This document shows, piece by piece, positions 31,401-42,600 of a stretch of 64,000 nt of DNA (within the stretch, counting starts at the first letter, position 1; each line of letters begins with the position of its first letter). Position numbers and translations under genes: made by a program. The stretch covers positions 1 to 64,000 of the forward strand of contig NBIV01000074.1 in assembly GCA_003194525.1 (NCBI GenBank), in the 5' to 3' direction. The stretch is from Gracilariopsis chorda (lineage: Eukaryota > Rhodophyta > Florideophyceae > Gracilariales > Gracilariaceae). Below the pieces are notes generated by a model. That model was not told the origin of the DNA. It was given only the letters and a program-made list of their open reading frames with translations, and searched no databases.

Positions 31401-32577
31401 CACTAAGGAAGATTCGGTTGAACATCAGCGGTACCAGGCTCTACAAACATTGAAAAAGCTCCCACCGGCCGATTGCGAGATCTGGAGTGATGGCTCAGTG
31501 AGGTGACCGAAGTGGCTTCAAGAAGCACAACCGTTACGAGCAGCTGTGGAGTGGGACGAAGGATGGTACGCGGGATCGATTGATTATCCGAACAGCTTCA
31601 CGGCCCATGCGGAAGTTGTTTCCAACTTTCAAAACAAACATAATCGGACACCGAGTATAGTGATACGATATGACGATGGATTTGTAATGGGATACGAAAT
31701 AGACGCTGAACATCAAGAGTTACTCGATGCCGATGGACATAAGCTTAAATGGCGTGTACTTAACATTTCCGAGGTTGGGGGAAGTGCTTTTGCGATCTGG
31801 TGGAATGCATCAATTACCCCCCAAACTGGCATGGAGCCCGCAGGGATAGGGACAACGTCGTTTTATGCGGAAACATGGGCAATATATCACTCACTTCAAG
31901 TTGTTAAGGGAAGAATAGGATCTGGGTGGACTGGACACATAAGGCTGATAACGGATTCTCAGAGCGTGGTTGAGAGTATCCGAGGAGCTGTAAGAGATCA
32001 GCCGTATTCTGTGCAACAAGTATCACGTACATTGTACGAGATCGGCAAAACATGCACTATGGATATGGTCTGGGTACCGAGCCATTGCGTTTTGCACCGC
32101 AACGACCTTGTAGACAGTTTGGCCAAAGAAGCATTGGAACTACCTCAGCATTTGCAGATAAACGTGCCAGTGGACTACGCAGAAGTGAAACGAAGAGTGA
32201 AGTCTCGAACACGATGTAGGAAAATTATTCAGTCTATACCTCAGGAGCTCACACAAGTGGTATCACAAAGAGAAGCGGAAGTTACATTGTCGCAGTTTGC
32301 AGTAGGCCATACACCTCTTTTGCACCCGCTCGGAACGCACTTGTACAAGCGAAGAATCGTGTGTACTTGCCGACCGGGAGTACTGAATGATGTGGACCAC
32401 TTTGTTCTAAGGTGTCCTTTGCGAACAAGGTCTCGCCGAACCTGCCTGCCAAGTATGCGAGAAAGACACGGGATGGATGTTGGAGAAATCATCAAAAAGT
32501 GGCCGGAATGTATGCTGGTCTTCCTAGCGAGAGAACGCTTTTTTCACATGAAGCGATCTACACTATGTAGGAATTAG
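28480..32577 (+). pseudogene. LINE polyprotein: endonuclease, RT, RNase H, with one in-frame TGA
   Basis: From ATG 28480 the frame runs 1008 codons to TGA 31504-31506, then continues in the same frame to 32577. Endonuclease: RILQLNCRSLL, ILCLQETHF, and the SDHHP motif near 29220. RT: FSKAYDCV..., LPQGGTLSPG, MFADDVSI. RNase H: first Asp in IWSDGSV just before the TGA, Glu in FYAETWAIY, Asp in ITDSQSVVES, and HRNDLVDSLAKEA. A zinc-type motif CTCRPG...DHFVLRCP follows. Between the first RNase H strand (SDGSV) and the second (VGGSAFAIW) lies an extra 90-residue segment, 31507-31770, with Tudor/Agenet-like text (EWDEGWYAGSI ... IRYDDGFVMGYEI). The TGA could be a CGA to TGA transition. Confidence 0.85.
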
Positions 32578-32594
32578 ACTGGTGTACCCGTAAA

Positions 32595-32614
32595 AGAGAG
32601 AGAGAGAGAGCGAG
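32595..32614 (+). repeat. (GA)n tail of the LINE
   Basis: A run of AGAGAGAG... with one C ends the LINE, directly before the AGAACTCC target duplicate. Similar GA tails end the repeats at 45409 and 47230. Confidence 0.8.
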
Positions 32615-33206
32615 AGAACTCCAATTTTCAATCCATGAACACGGAAGACTTTCTAGACTTGTTCAATGCAGATAGTGCTGAGGCCTCATCCACCAACGAC
32701 TCATCGCTTGATATCAGTGTCGGAACTTTAAAGGGCATGAAGGCTGCTTTGGCAGGGCTTGGGTAACATTTTGCTAGGATGGGCACATCAGGGAGTACGT
32801 GATTTGTTGATTCGGAGCCTTAGTGGAAAAGTAGGCACATTCTAGAGAAGCGTACTAACTGATTTCCTGCTGCCATTTGCACAACGGCTTTTTCGTATGT
32901 GGGAGACATGAGCTGCAGCAACTATGATGGTAGCAGTCGTGCGGTTTATGTTTGTCTTTAGTACACGGTAAGGGCGTCCATCGTATCGCGATAGTTCAAC
33001 CAATTTACTTCGTATAGCACTAAGGTAAAGATTGCGGCCCGCCTCCACCCGGCGCTAAACGCCTCCGCAATTTCGATGAGTAAGATTAAGCCAAGCAGTT
33101 ATCAAGAAATCCCACCAGCACCCGGCTCCATGAGCCGATGAAAGATTCTGTAGGATAGAAACAAAGAGAGCAAAGTTCGTAGTCCTTGTTAGTAAATGTT
33201 CATCGA
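32615..33206. other. Harbinger copy 2 interior between LINE and companion gene
   Basis: Begins with the second copy of the LINE target duplicate, so the first bases are the original end of the transposase gene. A 43-codon frame from ATG 32635 to TAA 32766 (NTEDFLDLFNADSAE...) is acidic and protein-like but in a different phase from the transposase; it may be the remains of its C-terminus. The rest shows nothing recognisable. Confidence 0.4.
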
Positions 33207-34706
33207 TTATAGCTCTGATGCTTTCGAAATTAGTTGGAACTGTTGCTCTATGTTCTCGAGTGCCTTACGCGCATTCTCAATAAAGATTTGGTTGTTCGTC
33301 TTCTGCGCTCGCTCGTATCGCATGGCACTCTGCTCCAGAAGTTCCATCATCTTGTTTTGGTTTTCCAGTCGTTTGAGAATCACATTCTCGTCATTCTCAT
33401 CTACTTCGCTCTTCGATCTCTCGTACATCATTTGATCCCGCAAAAGTTTTGTTCGAGCCTCCGAAGCAGATCCAAGGCGGTCCAGACCCCTCGAAAGATT
33501 ACCAACTTCTGATCGTAAATCGCCACTATCCCTTTGTGATCGTCGCCTACGCTTTCCGCTCGATTCCTCGCTCTCCCGACCAGTTGGTATGCCCTCTTCG
33601 TACCCTGCATCATCTTCGCCGATTAGCTTAGTGGTCATCTGCAGCATTTTTGTGTCTTCATCTTTAGTTCCTAGCCTGCAGACTGTAAAAAGAACATAAA
33701 CACGTTTAGAATCAGCAGTCAGATCTCCATTACCTGTATACTGTAGAAAGTCTGGAACCCGAGAACTATCGTTCTGACCAGATGCGGACCATCGCTCGCG
33801 AAAAATTGTAAACAAGCGCTTAACGTGGTTGAACTGGTTTTTCAGAACCATAGCAGTGCGAAAACAAATTGGGCGCTTGTTCGAGTCTACTTCATCAATT
33901 CGACCGCGAAAATTTTCCTTGGTGTCCACATTCGCATCATTGAATCGATGCTCAACCACTGTCCAAAATGATTCCCTTGTAATATTGGCATCCAGCTGCA
34001 TTCGTGACAGCTCTGCGCCAATTGCAGTAGACAATGCGGAGCGTGCTCGCTCATCGTCCCGGAGCAGTACGCAAAGTCGAGCAAATTCATTCAAAGTGAA
34101 TCCATGACTTGCTGCTTTATCCGTTGCGTGTTCGCCGTTTTGAGCCTGTTGCCCACCGTCCTCATACGCATACTTCCTTCTCACTTCTTCCCGGCGAATC
34201 ATTTCCTTTACTACTTTCCGCTCTCTCTCCGGCACTGCATCTAGCAATGATTGAACTGATGGCAGCTGGTTGTACTCCTGATCTCGCGCAATTGCTGCAT
34301 GCTCCCATGAAATAAATGCCTGGGCGGCTTCACTTTTCGAGATCCAATGCTGCAAAGTTTTTTCTTTGAAGCTTTCAGTTAGTAAAAAGAGAAGCAAGCG
34401 CGCAATAAGTTCTGTCTTGTTCTTGTGGCTACACTTGAGCCTCCATCCTTTGTTGAAAGCTCGCAAAGTCTGCGTGCTTTGTAATGTGAGATATGTGTAA
34501 AATCCTTGTAGTCGTGTAGATTCTGAAAAGGCTGCGAACGGAGTTTCTTTGTCATTGTTTTGGATTACCTGTGAAGTAGCGGTTTGTTTAAGACCGGATG
34601 GGCTCCACTGTATGCTACTTTGCGGGAAAGAGTCTTGTAGAACTGCGGAGGACGGATGTTTGCGAGGGCTGCGGCGCAGAGATAATGGTTGAATCAAGTC
34701 GGACAT
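33207..34706 (-). CDS. Harbinger companion protein, copy 2
   Basis: 499 residues from ATG 34706. Around residues 80-105, LRAFNKGWRLKC...KTELIARLL has the spacing of a SAP-type DNA-binding helix pair. The middle (about 200-340) holds a helical region with FWTVVEHRFNDAN, FRERW and VPDFLQ, in the style of the trihelix/Myb-like partners of PIF/Harbinger transposases. The last 130 residues are charged and heptad-rich, a probable coiled coil (LENQNKMMELLEQSAMRYERA). A basic patch GKRRRRSQR near residue 390 could be a nuclear signal. It faces the transposase gene inside the same pair of terminal repeats. The frame is intact. It is unrelated in sequence to the copy 1 companion as far as I can see by eye. 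Confidence 0.75.
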   Translation of the reverse strand: MSDLIQPLSLRRSPRKHPSSAVLQDSFPQSSIQWSPSGLKQTATSQVIQNNDKETPFAAFSESTRLQGFYTYLTLQSTQTLRAFNKGWRLKCSHKNKTELIARLLLFLLTESFKEKTLQHWISKSEAAQAFISWEHAAIARDQEYNQLPSVQSLLDAVPERERKVVKEMIRREEVRRKYAYEDGGQQAQNGEHATDKAASHGFTLNEFARLCVLLRDDERARSALSTAIGAELSRMQLDANITRESFWTVVEHRFNDANVDTKENFRGRIDEVDSNKRPICFRTAMVLKNQFNHVKRLFTIFRERWSASGQNDSSRVPDFLQYTGNGDLTADSKRVYVLFTVCRLGTKDEDTKMLQMTTKLIGEDDAGYEEGIPTGRESEESSGKRRRRSQRDSGDLRSEVGNLSRGLDRLGSASEARTKLLRDQMMYERSKSEVDENDENVILKRLENQNKMMELLEQSAMRYERAQKTNNQIFIENARKALENIEQQFQLISKASEL

Positions 34707-35006
34707 GGTGCTGTGATGAAAATTGGTAAGGCGCGCATTCCGCTGGTTACCTATATTGCAAGGTGGTGCAAGGGGAGCGTGAAGTGCGCTGCAAGGCTGA
34801 TGTCAAGCGGACTTAAACAAAACACAGCGGTCCAAATTTTTGAACTTGTGCAGTTGGAGCATGCCAAGTGGTCAAATAAGGTCATGGGTCATGTAACGCC
34901 ATTACAGTTTGGTCGAGCAGGGGCAGAACAGGGTCAAGCAGGCCCATTTCAAGAAATTCGGGAACTGACCAATCAGCAGACACGATTGGGCGATCAGAAG
35001 TCCGAG

Positions 35007-35027
35007 CAGGCTTGTTTAGAACGGCCC
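35007..35027 (-). repeat. right terminal inverted repeat, Harbinger copy 2
   Basis: Exact complement of 26600-26620, followed by the TCA target duplicate at 35028-35030. Confidence 0.92.
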
Positions 35028-36344
35028 TCAATGCACTATTGTATTCCGACAAGCCCATGCAAAAATGATTGCCTTGTCCTCGATCCGCGATTGACAACGT
35101 TGTACTACTCGTAGCAATTGCTAGCAGTCGCTAACCCTTAACCTTGGTACCTTTCACTTCAAGCATAATTATAAACAAGCGGCCCAGGATTTCTTTGTTC
35201 GATAGAGACATCGCACAGAATTTCGACAGCAACGGCGATTTCGTGAAGCTGGTAAAACTTCAAAGACTCCCGCACTACAGAACGCCTTGTCACAACTACG
35301 GATTCCATCGTCGCGCACTTTCATTCGTTAATAAGTTTCCAACATCGATTTGGCCATTGGAAAAGGTTAATCCTTACATAACGGGGCCGCACTGTATGTT
35401 TGGTTCGGATCATTCGATGCGGTTAGGGGAGAGAAGCATTCTAAGAATAGCCTTCCTTCCGCACCAGGAGCCGAAACCTTGGCGTCAACAGTCTAGCCCA
35501 TGTCTTGCTTTTGGAATAATCTATTCTTCAGTATAAACGCATGCCAAGATACCCTTGTATTTTACTTCGAGAATGCCTGTAATCATTGTTACGGGCGTAC
35601 GTCCGGGTTTATTTAGATCCCGACAGACTAACCCTATGACCAGAGTATGTATTTTGCCTCTACTTTCTCTAGCGTCGGGCCAGCTAGAAGGCAGTATTCT
35701 GCATCGAAGGCTAGTTGCCTGATCAGCACAAGCATGGTTTCTGTTCTTCTCCCCTTTGCGCAATAGGAAACCCTGTCCACCGATGCAAATCAGCTGACTT
35801 GCAAGCATGGGTAAAGTCCTCGTGTTACAGAGGAGTAAGATGGACAAAGAATGCATCTCGCTATACATATGCGCTGCCGGCCGTTTCCGGGAGATCACTC
35901 ACCGAGCTATTCACTAATCTGAGAGCTTTTCTTGCCTCCCAGCTCCTAGTGAGCGGTATTGGCGGCATGGAAGCGTAGAGGAGGCATCATAGGATATCAT
36001 TGTTGGACGATAAGTGTGAATTGAAAACACTTTTGAAGACGTGCGAAGTGTCCAATGGTATTTGGCTTCACCCCAGGAAAACTGTGGCCTTCCCGAGACT
36101 CCAAACCTGGTACTTCAATGTACGTCAAAGTGAACCAATATGGTGGATGCAAGCGTGACCCTCGATGCAGTTTAGCTCTTGCCGTATGATTGTTGTACCG
36201 TGAGCTTCTCACTCTTCCACGAAGTAAGAGTACTTCTACGAGTCAGAATCAGGTCTGACGCAGCGGCGAGGATCATAATCTAACCACGCCAACATTTCGT
36301 AGTGCAAAAGCATATCCACATGAGTTGGCGTCACTTGCAGAAGA
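35028..36344. other. no recognised gene
   Basis: Short open frames only, none with domain-like content. This is host flank of the Harbinger insertion on the left and of the 1 kb dispersed repeat on the right. Confidence 0.4.
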
Positions 36345-37335
36345 GCCCCTCTTGGGTTGCGTCCTGTATTCGAAGACCACTTTCACTAGCTAGGTGCGTG
36401 GATGGTCCCAATCTAAACGCTTCAACTTAGATATTATCCGCAAACGAAACAACTCAGGCTTTAGTTAGCCGCCACGAAATCAACTGATACAACACAACAC
36501 CAAAGACATCTGAGAGAGTATGAATATTCATGGCGAGGACAAAGCCCAATAGACTTCCAGCCTGCTGTATAGAAACGTATAAAACGAAGCATTTTCATCG
36601 AAGTCGCAGTGGGTCTGAACCCATCCTCCCATCCAACACCGAGGTCGCTGAAGGCCAGCATTAGCATTATGAGTACATCCGCGACGCGGCCTGACGTGAA
36701 GGTGGAACCCGTCCTCCGCCTGGTCCCATGTATCGCCGCAGCAAGTCCGTACTCGTCGCAAAGCGAGACGGCTACCTCTCCCGACGACGAAGAGGGGTCC
36801 TGGGTGAACTCATGGGATATCCTTCATTTCGGGAATGCCTTACGGAGGGCAATGTGGAGACGGGGGGCGAGCTGGAGGATCGGGCCTATTACATGCCGCT
36901 TTCACTCAACACAGCACTCAGGGATGGTAGGCGCAAGGGTAATCAGGAGAATAGGTAGTATTGGTCGTGGACGCGGTGGATGTGGGGGAACAGGGGTAAG
37001 AAACGGGGTAGAGAATACCCCGTTGCGGAAGATCGGGCGGTGAAGAAACGCCGCATGTGGTAAGTGGACAGTGAATGGGTTCCACACATAACTCTTGAAA
37101 CTCGAAGGGACGACATTGCCGACGGGAGTCAGCTGAGGAGAGCAAACCGCAAGCTAAGAGAGAACTTGACCGAAGTCTCCCCACGAGATTGGCCTCTGCT
37201 GGTAACTTTGTACCAACGGTACTTGAAGAGAGTGGAACAACATCGGATTTGTCGTGCCCACGTTACATGTGGCCACCAAGGCAGCTTTTAAATACGGTTG
37301 CCCTAATGGCAGGTACGAGCATTTCCAAACCCATC
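36345..37335 (+). repeat. 1 kb dispersed repeat, copy 1
   Basis: Aligns by eye with 62385-63345 in the same orientation, for example through CAATAGACTTCCAGCCTGCT and CGCAGTGGGTCTGAACCCAT. Open pieces in both copies carry related protein-like text (a MYRRSKS... segment, then NRGKKRGREYPV...), so a decayed gene was probably carried along. No terminal repeats or RT/transposase motifs are seen, so the element class is unknown. The copy contains TACCAACGGTA at 37211-37221, a site that is changed in the other copy. Confidence 0.7.
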
Positions 37336-38774
37336 CAACGATGTGCCATGGCAGACACTCCACTATCCACTCTCCGCATCCTCTGGACACAGCTCGGTGG
37401 AGCAGGCTTGCCAGAATCATTTATCGTTTAGCAAGGTACAGCGGAACAACACGCAAATTGAAAAGCATCCGAGACGTGAATGATGCGTCCGCAGTTAGTT
37501 GTAATGCAAATGATTCAGCCAAGTAGTCATCACGAAGCACGCCGGACACATTGCAGGATGAGCCATTCGCTAAGCTCTTTTCGAAATGAATTTTCTAGCA
37601 GATGGTGCGAGAAAGAGAAACTTTTTTAAGACGGTTGGGAAGAAGGTGAAAGGTTTGGGTTCATGCTATTTAGACAAAGACGGCTGACGTATCGCTAGGC
37701 AAGGAAACAGCTGGCGGGCAGGTGCGAGGCGATTCTGTGATAGTAGCAAAACGTGTGTGCCGACGGCTGAATAGCCATGGACGAACGATGGCGTTTGTTT
37801 GGACTTCTTAGTGTGTGTCCCTGCCGAAGTTGGTGACTGCCAAGCGCATGAGAAATCTGGTAGACGTTACACCTAAGTCCATAAACAGTTAACGATATCA
37901 CGATGAGTCTACGATGGACGGCGGACCTGGATGATTCCCACCAACTTCTTTCATGTGAAGCGTAAGCCGAAATGTTCGAAGCAATGATAAACTACAAATG
38001 AGCTCGTGCATGTAGCACTTAGCTTCCTGGCTAAACATTATCACAAAAATATTGTCGGTTGTTCACGAAACGCTTCGGTATAGCTCGCGGTGCTCAATTC
38101 TCTTTCTTCATCTCCTATCAATAGGAAAATCGGAGTCCAGTACAATGGAGAGCATCGGGAGCGCTGCGCGTTGCCGATGTTCTCATTGTACAGGGCTCCG
38201 GTTCTCCTGAAGCAATAAAGGCGTCCTCCGAAAGCCTGCTGAATACATGAACTGCGATTAGAGTCGCAAAAAAGGCGAAGAACCGACCAGGAGATATGCT
38301 GGAACACTGTTCTTAATGTGCACCACTCTCATTCAATGTCACAGTGATCATACATAGCAAAATATCGATGACGAAACAAAAGAATGCGAATGGTTGTAGA
38401 TGCCACAGATGGCGGAGAGCAGTGGCTGGAAATGCTTTTCGGCAGGCCTCGTCTTGCGGGCAGCCCGGTAGTGAACAGACCATAGTTACGAGAAAGCAAC
38501 AACGATTGGCTTTCAAGGAGTATTGTATGGACTAAGAAAATGGGGTCCGTCAATGCCAAAGCTGGAAAGAAAAGACAACCAACTTTGACGGGATGAGCAG
38601 TGCACAATTGTGGCATGTTCGTGAATGAACGTGCATATTTTCTTTCGATTGTAGAGAGCTATTTAAATGGAAGTGTTTGAGATTGGCGTGGATGAGTGCA
38701 TAAGCTGTAAAATGATGCTCGCCTTGCGACACGATCAGCTGAAAACATTGTTACTTTCTACGAGGTAATTCTGG
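37336..38774. other. no recognised gene
   Basis: Short frames on both strands without recognisable features. Sequence composition is like the other gene-free stretches of the window. Confidence 0.4.
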
Positions 38775-38863
38775 AGGTGAGGGTCAGAACACGAGCTTGT
38801 GATGACACGCAGCGTGCTTGTTGTGTTCATGGTTGCGTACACGTGCAACTGGTTTGCACGATT
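38775..38863 (+). repeat. promoter-side direct repeat, copy 1
   Basis: Matches 39355-39453 through blocks such as GCTTGTGATG-CACG, AGCGTGCTTGTTG and TTGCGTACACGTGCAAC. The second copy lies 150 bp upstream of the receptor start. Both share an ACACGTGC core of E-box type. Confidence 0.6.
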
Positions 38864-39354
38864 GGATTAAAAGTGACTGCCGCACGTAGAACTTCAGCTT
38901 TGCAAGGCCGCGCAGACTAAAAAATGGGTGCACTTGAGCGACGGAATGGCGACCTACACCGATATCAGTCAGCTGCAGACACCAACACGAGGCCATGAAG
39001 TGCCCCCTGAGTCAGCGCGCTACCCAAACGGTGAGGCGCTTCCTGCATTTGGTGTTGGACGATTTTGACCGAAAGAGATATGTCCTCCAGAATCGTTCTA
39101 TCGGGTTAATTTTTAAATTTTCGTTCTGTAAATGTGTTTCTCTTCTACTCTTTGGGCGCCTCCGTGATGCCAACTGTAGCTCTTCCGCATATGCAGGTGC
39201 AAGGAGCAGCGCCCCGTGCAGCCCTTGAGCATGGGCGCGCCCAATCAATGCCGCGCACGCGTCTGAGCAACTCGAGCTGTGAGGTCAGCATAGTACAGGT
39301 AGACTAGACTAACTTACATACTAGTTTACTGTATGTGAGGTCATCGGCTATCTC

Positions 39355-39453
39355 GGAGGTGACCCGGTCAAAACAATAGCGGCTTGTGATGGCACGTAGG
39401 ATAGCGTGCTTGTTGCCTTCATGATTGCGTACACGTGCAACCGGTTTGCCAAG
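39355..39453 (+). repeat. promoter-side direct repeat, copy 2
   Basis: Diverged duplicate of 38775-38863, ending about 150 bp before the NB-ARC gene start. It may be a duplicated promoter or leader segment; it includes TGCGTACACGTGCAACCGG. Confidence 0.6.
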
Positions 39454-39601
39454 AGGACTTAACGCGCCGTGGCGAAACTACATCCGCTCACCTGTCGTGA
39501 CGTTATCTTGCGTCTACCGCACCTTGGAATCGTCTGCCTGCCTGTGTCGTCGTTGTTACATCTATCGAGGTGCGCCCTGTCGGAGCAAGAAAATCAGCAT
39601 A

Positions 39602-42600
39602 ATGGAATATGTTGCCTTGGTTGCTCCGGTTGTTAAAGTGGTTGAAAAGCTTGAAGCAATCGTAAATCGGTACTATGAACGAGGCGATATCATTGAAGAC
39701 AATAGAAGGCAGCTTGGTCGTCTCATCCGACAGTATGCCGAAGCTGCGGAAATACTTCGGCAGCTTGAAACCTCGAAACATTTTGAAATTGACCGTGTTA
39801 CAAGTGCAAGGTTACGTCTCTTCAAGATTGATTTGGAAGAAGATGGGAAGACTCTTGAACAATGGAAGGAACCTATCAACAAGGCCAAGCGCACGAAAAG
39901 AGTTCGAAGAATGAAAGACGTACTAGATGAGTGCGAAGCAAGGAGCAAGGAGTTCTTCGAGTTTCTGAACGACAAAATCTCCCCAATGTTGTCAAGTCAA
40001 CCTATGCGGCAAGACTATTACAAAGCGCGGAATACGGTGCCACGGAACCCGCCGAGGCTGATACTGAACTATAATAGAAGCGATACATGCGAAGGCAAAC
40101 TGAAAGATGCTGTTCTCTGCAAAGAAGAGGGCCAAGTTGTTGCTGTTCTTGCTTGTGGACAAGGCGGTGTTGGGAAGACATGTGCCTTGCGGGGTCTTGC
40201 TGGCGAAACAGAAGTCAAGAGTGCATTTCCTGGAGGACTTCTTTACATCCAACTTGGGAATGACGCGACGATGAAGAGCATTGTGGAAGGCATTGCGACC
40301 GTAGTGGACAAGACAGGGGGTGAGCAATTGGCTAAGAGTATAAGGGAAATGCCATTAGCAAAAGCAGCAGAGAAGGCCTCGGATTGGTTCTGTGCGCACA
40401 CTTGTCTATTTCTCGTAGATGATATTTGGCGAGTGAATGGGATTGACTCGGGTGTGTTGACCACTCTTGAATCGATGATGAACGAGAAGAGTCGAATGAT
40501 ATACACAAGTAGAGATGAGCGTTTTCTAAATCGGGCTCATACAAGGATTGAATTTAGGAAGAAAGACACGCACGGGGAACTGTCGTGCAGGATGCTGATG
40601 AAGCATGCAGGATATGATGCAGAGTGTGACCTCAGCGAGGAGAACAAGAATGCATTCGAGGCTATTCTAGATATGTGTGACGGGCTTCCGCTTGCACATG
40701 GTATTGCTGGACGTTCAGTGTGGAATATCTCACGCACGAAGAGCGCAGAGCAGAAACAAGACGCATGGTCAAAGTTTCAGCAGGGCATATTGTCGCATCG
40801 AAACGATATGTATGATGTTACAATGGAGGGGTACGGCAAATTGCCCAAGATCGTTGATGCTTCCCTCGAAGTTCTGGAAAGATGTAACAGTAACGGAAGG
40901 TACTGCGAACGGTTTCGGGCTTTGTGCGTTCTTCAGAAGCAGGAGAAGGTTTCGACTCGAATGCTTCAGAAGTTGTGGGATACGGAGAACTTGGCTGATG
41001 CGGAACGAGTTGTGGACAGGTTCAAAGAAGTGTCCATTGCACAGAAACGGGAAGATGGGGGCTTGGTATACATTCAGTTGCATGACATTGTTCTCGATGT
41101 TGCGACTCGAATGGCGGAAGGAAGAAGTGAGAGACACAAAATCTTTCGAGATCTGGTTTACAGTTACACTCCACGCCTTCGATGGGGTGATACTTCGTTT
41201 GAGTGGTGGGAGACAGAAGATGACGGCTACATTCACGACAATGTTTGTCGACTTCTTCGGAATGCTGAACATGTGGGCCAACTGATGTGGCTGTTGTCAA
41301 AGCCACAATGGATCGCAAAACGTTTCGTGAAGAATGGAATCTACGCCGTTGAGCAGGACCTCAAGCATGGCATAGCCCTCGCAGAGAACAGCAATTACGG
41401 GTATGCGAATCACAAGGAGCATTTAGATATGGTAGGCAGAGCTGCACGCATGTCAAACGCTACAGTCGCCACGAACCCTCGTGAAGTTTGGTTTCAACTG
41501 CACGGGCGTTTGCTGTTGCACGCGACAAAATGCGAGCAGACGAAGAAGTTTGTGGAGGAAATTGAGCAGTGCGCGCCGCGACCATGGGTAAAAGGATCTT
41601 TGGGAATTTTGCAAGCCCCAGGTGCTGCTGAGGAAATTATCAAACTGCCTGTATGCGCAAGCAGCATAACAGTAGAGGACGATGAAACATGGATCTCCTG
41701 GAGATTTGAGTATGACGACAAGAGAATGGGTGTCTCAAAGCACACGAGAGCGAGTGGTGTGTGCGAACATCACCCTTTGGTCATGAAAGAAGAGGACAAG
41801 CGGTGGCTACTCGATGTGCACTGCAAAGCATTCGCCAAAATGGGCGATCGGAGAAGCTTTGTGACAGCGCATGGCAACGGGAGAATTGTGACGTGGAATA
41901 GAGATACGGGGGAGATGGAGCGAGAGGTGGAGTGCCTCGGATACATTTCAGATGCTGGATCGAGGTTTATTGGGTTTAGCTGTGACGGGACACGAGTGGC
42001 GTCCACTTCTTCACAACGCAATATCCGAGTATGGGATACATGCAGCGGTGAGGCGATGGGGGCACCGCTCGTGGGCCACACAGCGTCTGTGATATGTGTT
42101 GCGTTTAGCTGCAACAGAAATGTGCTTGTGTCGGGGTCACAGGACAAGACGGTGCGCGTGTGGAACGCGCAGAGCGGGGAGGCGCTGACGCCGCGGCTCG
42201 TCGGTCACACTCATGACGTTTCGTGCGTGGCTGTGAGCGCAGACGGCAGGCGCATTGTGTCGGGGTCCGCGGACAAGACGGTGCGCGTGTGGAACGCGCA
42301 GAGCGGGGAGGCGCTGACGCCGTCGCTTGTCGGTCACACTGATGACGTTTCGTGCGTGGCTGTGAGCGCGGACGGCAAGCGCATTGTGTCGGGGTCTTAT
42401 GACAAGACGGTGCGCATGTGGAACGCGCAGACAGGGGACGCGCTGACGGCGCTGCTCGTCGGTCACACTGATGACGTTTCGTGCGTGGCTGTGAGCGCGG
42501 ACGGCACGCGCATTGTGTCGGGGTCACGGGACAAGACGGTGCGCGTGTGGAACGCGCAGAGCGGGGACGCGCTGACGCCGCTGCTCGTCGGTCACACTGA

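Larger units (their letters stand above)
28325..32614 (+). mobile_element. LINE (non-LTR retrotransposon), near full length
   Basis: The insertion is flanked by AGAACTCC on both sides (28317-28324 and 32615-32622), an 8-bp target duplication. It has a short 5' part (155 bases), a single long ORF region with AP-type endonuclease, reverse transcriptase, RNase H and a C-terminal zinc motif, and a 3' end with ACCCGTAAAA followed by (GA)n instead of poly(A). No separate ORF1 is seen. The domain set (endonuclease, RT, RNase H) fits the I-like group of LINEs. It sits inside the Harbinger transposase gene and is therefore younger than that element. A second, 5'-truncated copy of the same family lies at 46150-46390. 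Confidence 0.87.
26600..35027. mobile_element. Harbinger-type DNA transposon, copy 2, split by a LINE
   Basis: The ends are defined. GGGCCGTTCTAAACAAGCC starts at 26600 and its exact complement ends at 35027, flanked by TCA on both sides (26597-26599 and 35028-35030). A 3-bp duplication is what PIF/Harbinger elements make. Inside are a DDE transposase on plus (27097) and a companion gene on minus (34706 to 33207), the two facing each other as in copy 1. The 8.4 kb span includes a 4.3 kb LINE; without it the element is about 4.1 kb. The perfect 21-bp terminal repeats suggest that the insertion is not very old. Confidence 0.9.

Noticed and set aside
31503-31774. GT...AG intron explaining the extra segment in the LINE RNase H
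   Set aside because: A splice from 31503 to 31774 would put the RNase H strand out of frame, while the unspliced segment is in frame.
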